Below the pieces are notes generated by a model. The model had not been told where the DNA came from. It was given only the letters and a program-made list of their open reading frames with translations, and did no database searches. Positions 1 to 22,900 of a DNA stretch of 64,000 bases are shown here, one piece after another; within the stretch, counting starts at the first letter, position 1, and the number at the start of each line of letters is the position of its first letter. A program made the position numbers and the translations under genes. Origin of the DNA: Batillaria attramentaria (taxonomy: Eukaryota > Mollusca > Gastropoda > Batillariidae); assembly GCA_018292915.2 (NCBI GenBank), contig JACVVK020000088.1:157501-221500 (forward strand), in the 5' to 3' direction.

Positions 1-2378
1 TTTTTCCACACAAGCGCATCCACAAGGCCACATGGAGATCGCCGGACCATGTCACGGAGAACCAGATTAATCACATCTGCATCAGCCGGAAGTTCAGGAG
101 ATCGTGGCGGGATGTGCGCGTGATGAGGGGTGCCGATGTATCATCAGACCACCACCTTCTTGCAACAACATTGAGACTTCGGCTTAAGAGGCACACCAAC
201 GCCAACAACACACGGACCAGGTACAACGTTGGACTACTCAGGAACACAGACACACAAGCAGCATTCCGGATCAGCCTTTCCAACAGGTTCCAGCCACTGC
301 AAGACCTGATAGAAGACAGTGAAATGGACATCGAGACACACTGGGAACACAGCAAGAAACTTTGGCACGACACATGCGAAGAGGTCCTTGGCAAGAGAAA
401 GACCCAACATAAGGAATGGATCTCTGCTGATACCATCCAAAAGCTGGAAGTTAGGAAAGAGAAGAAAACTGCACTGAACACGAGCCGAACAAGAAGAGCT
501 AAGGCAAAGGCACAAGAGGAATACACAGCAGCTGACAGAGAAGTGAAGAGGAGCACCAGGAAGGACAAGAGGGACTACATCGACAACCTGGCCAGTCAAG
601 CAGAGGAAGCAGCCCGAAAAGGGAATCTAAAAGACCTGTACCAGGTGACCAAGAAGCTCGCGGGCAAATTTCAGCAGACAGACAAACCAGTGAAGGACAA
701 GAACGGGCACCCACTGACAACAACTGAGGAACAGCTGAAGCGATGGGCAGAACACTTCAGGGAGTTGTTAAATCGACCCATCCCTGAAACACCACCAGAC
801 ATCCCACCAGCAGATACAGAACTACCCATCAACTGCGACAAGCCCTCTAAGGCGGAGATCAGGAAAGCCATCATGACACTGAGAAATGGGAAAGCTGCCG
901 GGCCGGACGAGATACCAGCAGAAGCCATCAAAGCAGACACAGAGACAGCCGTCAACATGCTGCACAGCCTATTCAGCAAGATCTGGGAGAAGGAAGAGGT
1001 GCCAGCCCAGTGGAAAGAAGGGATCGTCATCAAGCTGCCAAAGAAAGGGGACCTCAGGGACTGCAGCAACTACCGAGGGATCATGCTCCTGTCAGTGCCA
1101 GGCAAGGTTCTCAACAGAATTCTACTGGAGAGGATGAGAGAGGCAGTCGACCCCATGCTCCGAGACCAGCAGGCGGGCTTTCGCAGGAACAGGTCCTGCG
1201 CTGACCAGATTGCCAGCCTACGCATCATCGTGGAGCAGTCACTGGAGTGGAACTCCCCCCTCTACATCAACTTCATAGACTATGAGAAGGCTTTCGACAG
1301 TGTAGACAGAGAGGCACTGTGGAAGCTGCTAAGGCACTATGGAGATCCCGGAAAGATCATCTCCTTGATCCAGTGCACCTACCAAGACATGAGCTGCAGG
1401 ATTGCCCATGCTGGCCAGTTGTCAGAAAGCTTCGAGGTGAAGACCGGAGTCCGCCAGGGATGCCTGTTGTCCCCGTTTCTCTTCCTCTTGGTCATCGACT
1501 GGATCATGAAGACCACTACAGCAGGCAGGAAAAACGGGATACAGTGGACACTCTGGACGCAGCTAGATGACCTCGACTTCGCAGACGACCTGGCGCTCCT
1601 GTCTCACAGCCACAGCCAGATGCAGGACAAGACTACGCGCCTGGAAGCCACATCAGCCGGAACAGGGCTCAAGATCAACAGGAAGAAAACCGAGCTGATG
1701 AAGATCAACACCACTGCCAACACACCAGTCACAGTCGGTGGAGAGCCCATCAGGGAGGTGGAGTCTTTTGTCTACCTGGGGAGTGTGGTTGATGGACAGG
1801 GAGGCACAGACCGAGACGTCACAGCCAGAATCGGCAAGGCAAGGGCAGCAATGGTCATGCTGAAGAACGTCTGGGCATCCAAAGTTGTTAGCATAAGAAC
1901 CAAACTCCGCATCTTCAACTCCAACGTGAAGTCAGTTCTGCTCTACGGATGCGAAACATGGAGGACAACAAAGACGATGCAGCAGAAGATCCAGACATTT
2001 CTCAACACCTGTCTGAGGCGCATCTTCAACATCCGATGGCCAGAGAAGATCTGGAATGAAGAGCTGTGGGAGCGAGCGGGGCAGGAACCAGTGGCCAAGC
2101 AGATCCTGCGGAGGAAGTGGGGCTGGATTGGACACACCCTCAGGAAGCCAGCATCCAGCACCACACGCCAAGCCCTGACATGGAACCCGCAGGGGAAAAG
2201 GAAGAGAGGCCGGCCTCGCAACAGCTGGAGGCGGGACACTGAGGCAGAGCTATGTAAGCAGGGTACCAACTGGACTGGAGTGGCAAGACTAGCCCAGAAC
2301 AGTGTGCGATGGCGAAGGGTTGTCGATGGCCTATGCTCCACGTGGAGCCAAGGGCCTAAGTAAGTAAGTAAGTAAGAA
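1..2378 (+). mobile_element. RTE-like LINE, 5'-truncated by the window edge
   Basis: This is the 3' part of a non-LTR retrotransposon. The left edge of the window cuts the endonuclease domain. The element ends in a (TAAG)n tail at about 2358-2378, the kind of short tandem 3' terminus common in RTE-type LINEs. Immediately after the tail, sequence resumes that also occurs at 39257-39306. The LINE therefore landed inside an older dispersed repeat. Confidence 0.85.
3..2363 (+). CDS. LINE endonuclease-reverse transcriptase, C-terminal part
   Basis: The frame is open from base 3, so the ATG at 114 is internal. The first residues, up to SSDHH, are the tail of an APE-type endonuclease. After a basic, lysine-rich linker the reverse transcriptase follows, with NYRGIMLLSV, FIDYEKAFDSVD, GVRQGCLLSP and the catalytic FADD (DLDFADDLALL). 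The C-terminal part carries LLYGCETW, WGWIGHTLRKP and KRKRGRPRNSWRR, seen in RTE-like endonuclease-reverse transcriptases, often annotated as craniofacial development protein 2-like. No internal stop is visible over 787 codons, so this copy is young. It reverse-transcribes and integrates its own mRNA and has no host function. The RTE assignment is by motif; a related clade is possible. Confidence 0.88.
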   Translation, partial: FPHKRIHKATWRSPDHVTENQINHICISRKFRRSWRDVRVMRGADVSSDHHLLATTLRLRLKRHTNANNTRTRYNVGLLRNTDTQAAFRISLSNRFQPLQDLIEDSEMDIETHWEHSKKLWHDTCEEVLGKRKTQHKEWISADTIQKLEVRKEKKTALNTSRTRRAKAKAQEEYTAADREVKRSTRKDKRDYIDNLASQAEEAARKGNLKDLYQVTKKLAGKFQQTDKPVKDKNGHPLTTTEEQLKRWAEHFRELLNRPIPETPPDIPPADTELPINCDKPSKAEIRKAIMTLRNGKAAGPDEIPAEAIKADTETAVNMLHSLFSKIWEKEEVPAQWKEGIVIKLPKKGDLRDCSNYRGIMLLSVPGKVLNRILLERMREAVDPMLRDQQAGFRRNRSCADQIASLRIIVEQSLEWNSPLYINFIDYEKAFDSVDREALWKLLRHYGDPGKIISLIQCTYQDMSCRIAHAGQLSESFEVKTGVRQGCLLSPFLFLLVIDWIMKTTTAGRKNGIQWTLWTQLDDLDFADDLALLSHSHSQMQDKTTRLEATSAGTGLKINRKKTELMKINTTANTPVTVGGEPIREVESFVYLGSVVDGQGGTDRDVTARIGKARAAMVMLKNVWASKVVSIRTKLRIFNSNVKSVLLYGCETWRTTKTMQQKIQTFLNTCLRRIFNIRWPEKIWNEELWERAGQEPVAKQILRRKWGWIGHTLRKPASSTTRQALTWNPQGKRKRGRPRNSWRRDTEAELCKQGTNWTGVARLAQNSVRWRRVVDGLCSTWSQGPK

Positions 2379-3160
2379 GAACCCAGAACGCTGTGCAGGG
2401 CTGCTTACGTACTGAACAGGTCAGATCTAGAACATTCCTCAACTTACTGGAAGGTTCGAAATCTTTCCAAGGTGACGTAATCTACTGACCGGCGTTACTG
2501 CACCAGCATGTTCTGGGATAACTCGTGCACCAAGCCAATGATAAGGTACGACCTCGACCGATTAGCCACGTGACTGGGGTTAGTTCTGGGATGGTCTAGA
2601 AATTATTTTGCATCGAAATGCAGTATCTTTTCGCGATCTCTACAACTTGACATTTGGAAAGCGGGAATTTCAGTGGGTTTCGTTTTTGCCACTGACTCAC
2701 ACTCAGAAGCATAATGTGTGTGTGTGTGTGGGGGGGGGGGGGGGTGCGTGCGTGCGCGCGCAAGGGCGCGTCTAAGGCGAGAGAGAGAGAGAGAGGGTCT
2801 CTTCTCCGATACCAGTAAGCAATCGTCTGTCAGTCAGGTCTGCGGGAAGTAACTCTGTCAAAGGGGAACGACTTTATTACAAGAATTCATTCACCCATGT
2901 AGAACCTCGCATACGCCAAAAAGTTTGTGACGTCAACCAGCTAGGCGAGCTCACACGACCTCATGTGTTTGGGTTTTTGCAAGTGCATAGAGGCACGATA
3001 AGGGTTTCCAGTACTTTCTTTATGTCAGCATGCTTGATGTCAGAGAGCTTGCGTTCGTGTGCGCGCGGGCTGCATACATGACACGACTACGACTGTGACT
3101 ACAGCAGGTCATTGAATGGAAACAACATATTGGGCTGGTGGCCATCTTGTTTTTTCTCAC
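2379..3160 (+). repeat. Dispersed repeat 'family X', partial copy B
   Basis: Blocks of this stretch match 39257-40033 in the same order: the segment after the LINE tail, a block ending in CACTGACTC near 2690-2700, and the terminal segment with GGAAACAACATATTGGGCTG near 3118. Between them are a G tract and GA/GT microsatellites (2718-2795). No coding is visible. The upstream half would lie left of the LINE, outside the window. Confidence 0.7.
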
Positions 3161-3350
3161 TCTGTTGTACTGATTTTGTTGCAGTAAACCCAACACTAAC
3201 CGTATAGTAGAACAAGGGCACCTCTGCAAACTGTTGTCGGAAAGGATCTGAGTGAAAAACCACGTGTGCTGGCGATGTTCTCCGTTCCACATTTTCCGTC
3301 AAACTGCAGCATTCCAGTTTTGAAACTGTTCTCCGTTGAGAGAGAGAGAG

Positions 3351-3400
<50 letters not shown>

Positions 3401-3588
3401 CCTTGGACTAATGTTTTTTGGTAATTCAGTTTTGTGTGCTTTGTATTTCAGTTGTTCTTGAAGTAGACGAGGTTTAGGCAATGGGGAAGGCAAGTGCTGA
3501 ACAAATGGGATGTATGTGTCATCAGTGTTGAATGTGTGAATACTTGAAAATTTGCCAGTAAATGTTATTTTTTGTACACTGTATTTGT

Positions 3589-3648
<60 letters not shown>

Positions 3649-5531
3649 AAAGACAAACAAGGAACCAGAAAGTGATGAATGTTCACAGTCTGGTGTACCA
3701 GTACATGCGGACGCAAAGTCAGATAGAAAGCACCGAAAATAATTACGTCAGTCACTCAACGCACTCAACCGTATGCGAACACGGATACTTCGACTTCCGA
3801 TCAATCACTGGTAGACCAATTGAACTGATTTGCTTGATGGCGGATGTTCCTCGCCTTTTCAGCCTGATTTTTTTTTCCGGCCTTTGTTTCTTCAGTAGTG
3901 ACTGTTAAAAATTCTCCTTCACCCGAGAAGAAAGAAAAAATCAAGCACAAAACAACCATTATCATGTTCAGTCCAACCATGCATAGCCTCCGTCTTGAAA
4001 GTACTTGCTCTCATCTTACTAGTTCAATGTTTTTCCACACTGCCTACAAATCAAGTTTGCTGAAATTGCCGGTTCCAGAGAACCCAGCCGAGACTGACGC
4101 GGACCAGTAACAACATGGTACATGTATTGTTGAAAAGGTTACTAGGGTCAGTCACTGCATGGGGAACAGCCTAACTTTGATACGATCGGACCCTATGGAT
4201 CCGAACTATACCGGCATCGCTTGGTGACTTTTCACGTCAGTCTGCCATCCCTTACATTTTTCCATTGTACATCGTGGTAAATAATGTGGGTAGCTGAACA
4301 TGTAGCCAGACATGAAGGATCGAAGACCTCGTTGGCCGGCTGGTCCGCGACACGGCAACTACCGAAAATTAGTTAAACTGATAGTTCTGTTGCAGATGAG
4401 GCGGAAACAAGCTGAAGGGACTATAGGGGACGCCCCCCCCCCCCCCAAAAAAAAAAAAAAAAACCCCACAAAACTGAACAACAAACAAACAAACAAAAAG
4501 CCAAAAACACACACACACACACACAAAACACCAGAAAAACAACCCTCCCCCCACCCCCCCCCCCCCCGGCCACCTCCGACAAAAACAAAACAAAACAAAA
4601 TGATGAACTGAAACCCAACCGACACCCCCCCCCCCCAGTAAACCGCTCCCCCCCCCCTCCCCACTCCACTCCCGCCTCACTGGTCCAGTCACTGTGACAA
4701 CACTGACACACACACGTACATACACTGGGGACATCACTAATGTCGTAACTGACACCGTGGCACCGCCGAGAAGCGCACGAGGGCCGAGGCATATCGTGTC
4801 CTTTGTCATCAGTCGTACTAGTATCCCCCCCCCCCCCCCCCCGTCTCAGTCACGCTTTTCCGGCCGGAATATAAGTCTACATATGTCAGTGGAACTGCCG
4901 GTACTCCGGTTGTTTTCTTCACATGCATAAACTTTCCAACAGAAACGAAAGTCAGTGCAGGAAATTACGTCCTTTTGCCACTACAAAAATCGACCTTAAC
5001 CTTTTGACGTCACGCTTTCATCCTCCGCAGTCGGCAAGGGCACGGAAAGTCTAAACTGAGAGGTAAACCCGGAAGTGAATGACGCAGTACTCGACGGTCG
5101 GGGATCTCCGGGTGAGCTTCAGTGACACACTTCGTGTACATCTTTCATGGCAGCTGAGTGGTAGCAACTAAACCCGGTAACAGTGCATCAGCAGCTAACA
5201 GCCCGAACCTCCCTACTCGGTGACGTAAATGAATAGGAAGCTCGCGAAGAGAACGAGTGTGCTGCTGTCTGACTCTCGCCGGACGTCAACATTACAAGGG
5301 GAAAGCCCACGCGCACGCCTCGAAGCAGGCGCCGTGTCGTGGTGGAAAATGCAGCGAGCAGTCTCTTCGATTTGACACCTGTTTGAACTGTCTACCCAGT
5401 TTTGTTGCGTTAGTTGTCAGTGTTGCCTCAACGTTTAGAATCAGCGTGCAAGTCTGAACGATCAAACAAAGCGGATTACTCGTACCTGTCGCTGCCCTAT
5501 TCAGTTTGTGTGGAGGCGATTTAAGTGGAAA
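3161..5531 (+). other. Intergenic and p38 5' flank, low complexity
   Basis: No convincing gene is seen. The stretch holds (GA)n(GT)n at 3339-3399, (GT)n(GA)n at 3583-3646, C/A-rich homopolymer blocks at 4431-4660 and a C tract at 4825-4842. The last few hundred bases before 5532 should hold the p38 promoter and 5' UTR, but I cannot place a TSS. The short open frames here are microsatellite translations. Confidence 0.6.
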
Positions 5532-14847
<9,316 letters not shown>

Positions 14848-15086
14848 GAAAATCATTGTGTCTTCACACTTGGTCACATACTGTGTGGAAGTAAGCTAGT
14901 ACATGAGGTGTGTGTGAGTGAGAGAGAACCAGCAGCCTGTATTCTATGAGAATGTTTGATGCATTCAGAATGCACGAACAAGATTTACACTGGAATGGCA
15001 TGTACTGATTTGTTGTACATGTATTATATGTTAAAAAAAGAAAGAAAGAAAAAATCATTGATGAGAATGATCAGAGACATGACTGC

Positions 15087-15092
15087 AATAAA
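15087..15092 (+). terminator. Proximal poly(A) signal, p38
   Basis: AATAAA lies 240 nt after the p38 stop codon, followed by T-rich sequence. It could give a short 3' UTR. Confidence 0.45.
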
Positions 15093-17680
15093 TCGTTTAT
15101 TTTTTTCTGCCAATTTTGTTTGTATTTTAAATCGCTCAGAATTGTTCATGTCATTTCTTACTTTTTATCAACATTTTATGAACACCATTGAATATTATTT
15201 AAGAAGTACCTGGTTTGGTACGTATAAAAACATGCATTGAAATCTGTTTATCCCACCGTTGTCATTTATAAATCTGCTTTTTTAAAGAATGTCTCGATCT
15301 GTGATTCTGTTCAGTTTTTATTCCTCCTCTCTGAGGAGGAACATGAAAATTGAAGTCAGTACATGCGGTACATATGAGATCATGACAAAGATACACAAAT
15401 GCGTTTTATCTCTTCTTGTGTCAGTCACTACACTTCAGTCAGATTTGACAAGGGTCAGGCAGATATAGCTGTTCTGACATGTTCAACATGTTCTGTACAA
15501 CTGGCTGCTATATATAATGTGTTGACTAGTTTAGCTTGACTATACTTGCTGCTGAAAAGGGTTTAACTGACTGTCAAATGCACGTTACAGGAAGAAAGTA
15601 CACTGTACTGCCGAACACCAGACACTTCTAGTCATGTTGATTGCTTTAAAGACATGGTGTGCTGTAAACAGTTTTGTCTGGCCATTGCCTTGGGCAAAAG
15701 TTTATAGATGCATGTGCATGATGTAGATGCCTAGTCTCATGTAGAGAAAACTGCAGCAGCTGAGCTGAGGAGAAAGCTGTGGGTAGCGACTTTAGCTATT
15801 CTGACAGGCACAAATGACCTGTAAGCTTGTGAGAGTGATTCAGGCTAGGTGACATGTCATCTGGCTTGCCGAGATGGCACTTTGTGGCAGGGTCACCTAA
15901 CATTTTGTCACAGGGCAACTGGTGGCTCCGTAGGTTGGTCCATTGTCTCTCTTTGTGTGCCGTGAGTGTGTCTCATGTGAGTTTCAACCCTAGCCTAGGC
16001 AGGAGTAAAAAAAAAAAGTGCTTACTTCAAATATTGACAGTTTGGCCTCTGGCTGTGTGAACTGGACCTGTTTGTGTAACTAGTCCATCACAGTCAAGGA
16101 TACATCAGATATGACCTGGCAATCTGACTGGATTGAACAGTGTTCAGCTAGACTGTTCAGTTAGGGAAGCTGTCCCTTCCCCCCATAACCTGCCCTTCGG
16201 GCTGTTTCCAAGCACTCTTGCAGGGACGTTGATTAAACCCCAACTAACCAACATTTCGTCAGCCTTGTGGTCATTACGGAAAACGTACAGATTCCTGATG
16301 GTGGATTGCTTTGATGGCATGTGTTGGCCACTTCATTCATTTCTGGGAGAGTCTCCTGTAATGTTTCGGTACTACATAAGAAACTGTTGCAGAAATTGTG
16401 CCAGTTTGTGGAAGTGTGTATGTGTGTGAGGGATTTTTGTTGTAAGTATTTAGGGCTTAAAGAAGTACAAGCATCAGAGACTAATTTGCAGCTAAACTCT
16501 TTATGGGAACACTTTTATTTTAACTGCATAAAACAAATTTACTATTACAAATGTCAAAGAATTGTTCTTGTTATTGTTTATTCTTTGTTGAGGATGTAAC
16601 ATGTATAGTTTGTTGTTTTCATGTAGTTTGGAAACAGAGGAGCATGTCTTGCTGTTGCCACATTGCTGGTGTCATCACTTTGTTCAATGAAGCCATCACA
16701 AATATGCCCAGTCCAGCTGTTAGGATCAGAAGTACTGATACGGCACAAATCGTCGGATGCATGTTAGAACAAAGCTAGTGTGTGTGCGTGGAATGGAGAG
16801 GGGAGCGTGTTTTGGTTTCAAGCATTTGTACACGTGTACTTGAAACCACCACTTGTTTGTGATAGAGAAGTATTAGGAACACAGAGAATCAAATTATTTC
16901 AGATGCGACATGCTCAGTACTTTGATACATTGTATATATATTGTTGGAGGTACATATTTTTAATCTATATTTCATTTTATACATCACAAAAGGGGTTCTC
17001 ATTTTTGGCAATTTTCTGTCGCTGCCATTGTTCAAAAGAAAAGGCAGTTGCTCAGTCACTCTACCCACCAAGGATTACATGAAACGTTTGCCTTTTATAA
17101 GACTTCTACATATTGCCTTGCTGTTTCCCATTTTGATTTGAAGCTGTCAGTGTGGCCAACATAATTTACAAAATGGAGACAATCCATTGATCTTTAAGAG
17201 TTGTGAGTGTGGAATGCTGTAAAGAGGAGTGGTATTTTCATTTAGTTTCGGACGTTTTTGTCACATGTTCACATTCCATCATGACCAGCATCAGCAAGCG
17301 TGTTTGTGAGAGACGGAGTACACTGCTGCATCAGATCTGACAGCTCCTGAAGAATCAAGCTGATATAGCTAACCGTTGGAAGGATTTTAACACAGTAAGC
17401 AAATGTTGGTGTACCAACTGTTGATGACTTCACTGCATTTACATGGCTTCTTGCTAGGTTTCATTTGGCCAGCAATAATTGTGCAGTTGAGAATATGCTT
17501 GCATATTCTGCTTGTACTCAGTACAACTTGTAGGCTACTGTTCTGTTGAGGCATTGTGGTCTACTTACCATGCAGCTGCTCCAACTTATATTTTGCCTCT
17601 CTTGTTAATGCATTTTTGTAATTTGTTGAAATGTTGTACTATTTGCTCTAAGCCTTGTTAAGCAATACAGAAATTACAAA

Positions 17681-17686
17681 AATAAA
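17681..17686 (+). terminator. Distal poly(A) signal, p38
   Basis: AATAAA is followed within 10 nt by a GTGTGG downstream element. Another AATAAA lies at 17872. Either could end the long form of the transcript before the convergent RNF123 gene. Confidence 0.45.
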
Positions 17687-17959
17687 ATGTGTGGAAGGTC
17701 CTTCTCAAATGTGGTCTTCCCTCTCTCTCACTTGCCTTGTGCAAAGGCTCTTGTCACCGTTGACTGTGGCCAGAACTGTGGTGGTACAGAGAACTGTTGT
17801 TATCGCAGTCTTTGTTTTGTGAGGATTATCTTCAGCCATGGTAAGCTTCAAGCATAACAACTGTCTACACAAATAAAATCCTTCAAAGATGGAGTGTGGA
17901 TGCCTGCATGATGGAAAACTTGCAGTCACATACACAACCCCCTCATTCAAGGGCATGAA

Positions 17960-19363
17960 CCTGAATGTTCAGCCCGGAATGCAAACAGTTATTCCCCCCC
18001 CCCCCCCCCCCCCCCCCCCGAAAATATAAAGTGCTGACATCTGAATATATCAAACATCAGTATACATGTCTGTTTTCACTTTTACAAAAAAAAAAGGAGA
18101 AAAAGGTCGAGACCCTAAACATCACATCACCACTTTGGTGGAAGTACTTACACAGATATATGCACACGTGATATATTCTTACATTACACTGCATGTGAGA
18201 GTGTAAACACATACGCAAAATTTCAAATGTAAAACAAGCAAGCAAATCACCTTTTAGGAAGCACCACATAACCTTTACAGATTCCAAAGGCTTTGCTTGT
18301 AAAACACCAAGAAACAACATTAATACTTTTAGACTTTACATGAACATCATAAGAGTAATTTGTACTACACTATAAACTGCTGACAGCTAGGTTTTCATTG
18401 GGTATATGAGAGCATTTACAAGTCAAAAGAAAACCACATAATGACTTTCAGTGCTTGCATCTAAGGTAATCATGTTGAAAGACAGATGTGGCTGCCCAAA
18501 AGACGAGGAACACCGACAGGTTGAACAGCTGCATTAATGGCAGGTAAACCTACAGATGAAAGTCAGAATCCTGACACTAAAAACAACAAAAAAACCAAAC
18601 TGGTATTAAATTACAAAACTGAAAAAACTACATACAAGACGAAAATACAAAATAATGTTTCATCCATGTGTGTGTGTTTGTGTTTCTCATCACAATATGC
18701 ACACATATCACAGTAGTTTATCAAACACTTTCTACTGGTTTACGTTGAGTAGTAACTCTGACTTCATGTAAAACACATATACTGTACTGTACTTCAGCAC
18801 TCAGATTTCACTTTCTGTACTTCAGGAACAAGAGTTGTAGCAAGTGTATTAAAAATATAGCAGGTGCTCCACTCATGTGCAGCATCAGTTCTAAAAGCCA
18901 TATTACTGAAGGGGAATCCCTCATATGAAGCCAAGAGTCTACTTGGACTTGACAGCCTCTGATAACTTGAGTCTATAATTTGTTCTTTCACACAGACAGC
19001 AGTACTTTCCAGTGAACTGTATCAAGTATGTGGCCTCAACTGCTTTCCATCCAGTACAAGCTTTGTGTTTGGGCTCAATAACATTTCTCAAAACAATGCA
19101 ACATAACTATACAAGTAATATGTTTTGCCCACATCAAGCATCAAACTGGCATCACTGAGTGACTGCAGTTCAGCATAGGGTAGTTACACAGCTTAAAGGG
19201 GAGAAGAAGCTGTGAAACGATAACTGTAATGTACAGAAGCACAATGGTATAAGCCAGCAAAAAAAAAAGTGTGAAACAGTCAACAAGGAAGTCTCTGAAA
19301 AACAATAACAATCCTGGTGTAGCATCTGTACATTTGTGAATTGTATCTCATGTTCTAGCACTT
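17960..19363 (-). other. Presumed RNF123 3' UTR / intergenic
   Basis: This stretch follows the RNF123 stop codon on the minus strand. It contains a C tract at about 17994-18019 and scattered A-rich DNA. No coding and no clear minus-strand AATAAA was found. Confidence 0.45.
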
Positions 19364-19921
19364 CTACTTGCGAGGACTTCCAGAAGAGAAATGTTCACGG
19401 AGAAGAGGTCTCCCCTTAGTATCATGTACAGCTGAAATTGCAGCCTTGCAGAAGAAGCATTCTCGCTTGCTCAGCAACTGTTGTGTGATACAGGTCCTGT
19501 GGGAAGATACGATGTCACAAGATGCCAGTACAGGTTTCTCCATTGCACTTTGTTCAAACTTTTGCTAAAGATGCAATACGTATTCCACAAAGTGCAGCAA
19601 CAGGCTAATTTCCATCCAAATATGAATGTTTGAATAAATTCCAGTACAGGTTTATTGCTTGGCTGCTTCTTAGAATTACAGTAAAATTCTTTTCAATGTG
19701 GATCCTTGTTTAGACTTGGGAAACAATGGAAAAGACCTTAGAAAGCTTGGACAACAAGAAGGTGTGGGAGCACTTGTGTCAGAATTAACTGTCCAAATGC
19801 AATGCTGCTGATAAAATGTACAGAATATAACTCACCTGCAGGACTTGTGTCCACAAGGCACAAAAACAGCCAATTGAGGATTGGCATAACAGATTGTGCA
19901 CAGGTCATCCTCATCTGTCTC
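19364..19921 (-). other. RNF123: RING-finger exons of RNF123
   Basis: Exons 35 and 36 encode C-x2-C-x11-C-x-H-x2-C-x2-C-x9-C-x2-C (C1173 to C1209), including [17 protein letters not shown] and ECFFC. All eight zinc ligands are present, so the ligase should be able to recruit an E2. The protein ends 28 residues after the last ligand, in SGSPRK. Confidence 0.93.
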
Positions 19922-22900
19922 CTGCATAGTACGAAACGTTTGTGCAATTATTTACCAACTTACAACTAACGTCAACAGTCTAACGTCAACAGTAAATCAA
20001 CAGGCCAAGTTACAATTCTGTCAGCTGTTTCATTGTAGACTGTATATCCTCTGTACTGAGCATATTTTACTGTATGTAATCATCAGTGGTTGCTTGTAAT
20101 TCCAAGACTTGTCTTTGACAGAGCTTGCCTTGAACAGGACCGAATGTGGTCTATAGTGTCTGAAAGTTGAAGGCAACTTCTGAAGGCAGCTTCAGAAACA
20201 GTAACAAATCAGACACACTTTGTCCTTGTAGCGCAGCAGGGTAGAAAAGAAATGTGGACTATGCTATTGTGATTTTGACTTTTTTGTTTTGTTATGGAAC
20301 ATAACTGCAAGACTGGTGATGAAACTACATGTGCAGAACACCAGCCTCCAAATCTATCAGCACCAGAACAAATATTGTTTCAATTCATTAGAGCTGTAAG
20401 GCTTTAATATGCTGTAAACCCATTTCTCATTGCAGATAAAGCTTGTAAAACACAGTACCTCAGCCTGAGCACTAAGTAAGGCATGTTGGGTGTTGAGGTG
20501 GGAAATGAGCAGCTCCACATCCTGAATCTCCTCACTGCTCACCTCTTCATCTGTAACAACATTCATTACTTGTTTGTCCAAGAGATTCACAAGCCAACTC
20601 ATCAAAATAATGTTAGGTACTGTACATTTTGCTTGAGGTCTTAAAATAATGCAGCCACAAAAAAGATGTGATTAAAACAATATTAAGCAGATACATGTAC
20701 ATGTACATCCACAATGACATTACTCTTACCGGTATACAAAAAAGCCACACACACACACACACACACAAAACCCAGAGAAAAGAAATACAGGTACCGACAA
20801 ATGACAAGCCTGTTCAAAAAACTACCAGCAGACTTACAATTGTGAAAAGAAAATGTTTTTTCCTTCTTGCTCTCAGAGTTGGACTTGCCCAGCACAAAGT
20901 CAAGAGCAGTTGGTTGGAAGCCAGTGTCCGTCAGGAGAGATCGCACAGCTTTCTCTTGGCTGCACAAAACTTCTCACTGAAACTAGGTTTTTGACAAACT
21001 GTAGCAAAATACCCCTCCCCTGTTCCTCTTCTGACACTATTCCAGCCTGGTTCAGTACAAGCATTGAGGACTGACAATGGGTGACAACCTGAAATAGTGC
21101 ATTACGACTTGCCTATGTGGAAACTGACAGTTTGATCAAAATGAACTTTTCTCTATAAAAGTGGCAGTCTAAAAATTACTAATTGTGTGAATGTGAGAGA
21201 AGTGATAAAGATACATGCAGACCTTGATCCTCCACAGCGTACAATCAGCTGGGCAAGGATACCCACTGTCACTGTCAGCACTGGGAAGTAGGTCACACTG
21301 TCCAGACCTACACACACAGAGTACAACACAATCTAGCATGTGTATTACATACAGGCAAGAGAATCAAAAGATTACAAATAAAATGGGAGTCTAAACATCT
21401 GCAAAGGGATAATAACAGAGCAAAATACAACCAAAACGAATCCAGTATACCCCCCCCCCCAAAAAAAAAAAAAAAAAAAAAAAAAAACAAACAAACAAAA
21501 AAACAAAAACAAACAAAACAAAAAACAAAAACAGGGCAGGGAGTATTTAAGAAGGGTCAAAGGATACCAGTGCTTACCAGGCAATGGGGATGAAACAAGT
21601 GTTTCAAATGTTCCGTCAGCAACTGTCACTCTCATCACAATCTGGCTGAGAAGCTGCCAAACAGAGTAACATGCGCAAGTTGGAATAGGTGTTTCACATT
21701 CATGCTGAAAACCGGCAGCATCCACCAACCTACTTTTCTTCCATGTAACAACTCACAATCATCGTGCTGCTGCTATAAACTACCATTCATTTTTAAAGAA
21801 TGTACATAAAAAACGGTGTTTGGTCGTGTTCAATGAAATTTTGGACTACACTGTCGCCAATGTGACTGAGCCTAAGCTTTAAAATGTATAGGAATTGTCT
21901 ATTTGCTCCTATTCAATCCAGCCAAACTTACAAGACATCATTACCTGCATGATTCGCTTCAAGAACAGTTCAGCAGATGGTCGTGACCAGTCAGTGAACA
22001 GCTGGGGAGCAACAGTGGCCACCATTTCCAAAACCCGCAACAGGCAGACCGAGATCTCAAAACATGCTGCACAGATCTTCACTTGCCGTCCTTCAATCAT
22101 CATGTTGTCAGAGCGCACTGTTACCTGTTGTATCTGCAGCATAGCATATTCTTCCACCTAATGATATCTCTGAAACCTAGTGTCGCAAACAAAAATAACA
22201 AAACAACGGCAGTGCATATGAAAGTACTCGCCTTCCCTACAGAATGGTAGACACTGCCATCACCAGGAATTGTTAATTTTAGACTGAAGAGAACCAACTC
22301 CTGCCCCCTTACTCTAGCTGGTCACTTGAAAAATACAGAACTCGCTCCTCACCACACCTTCTAGACTGTGTTGAGCATCCGTGAATGGGCACAGAAACTC
22401 AGTGGGTATAAAATAAATGGTTGGAGGGAGAGGCTAGGGGCAAATAGTCTGACACTCTCTAGATGGGCAGGGCATGTGTGATCTGCTTCTACCAAGGCAT
22501 CTTAATCGGTCTGTGTAGATAAGAGGAATGTACCTGGGAGAGTAAGCTGACAAAGCTGACAAACACTGGAGAAGTGAGGAGTGCATGAGACTTTTTCCTA
22601 CCTCTTGCATCATCCCAACAAACTCTGAAAAGGACCAGTTGAGCTGGTTCATGAGTGTGTCCAAGAAGCGAGTAGACAGTGCTTCCTGGTCCAGCAATGT
22701 CTTGGCCAGCAAACTTTGGAACACTTGTGAAGGGCAAGGTTCTGCGCACACACACACACACACACAAACACACACACCACATACCACTGGTTAGTTTTGG
22801 TTACAAAGCATTTTCTGACTGCTAGATGTGCCTTATCATTCTCTTTGTGACTTCATAATAATAATGAGTATTGTATAGGCGCTTTACCCAATTTCATGAA

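Larger units (their letters stand above)
14848..17700 (+). other. p38 3' UTR and downstream region
   Basis: About 2.8 kb after the stop codon has no gene that I can support. It is AT-rich, with poly(A) signals near each end. The length fits a long 3' UTR, but a nested untranslated repeat cannot be excluded. Confidence 0.5.

Noticed and set aside
1932..2341. Minus-strand frames within the first LINE
   Set aside because: They are shadows of the LINE reading frame on the other strand.
4359..4809. Several minus-strand frames rich in G, V, F and C
   Set aside because: The DNA is homopolymer and CA-repeat; no domain or splice context.
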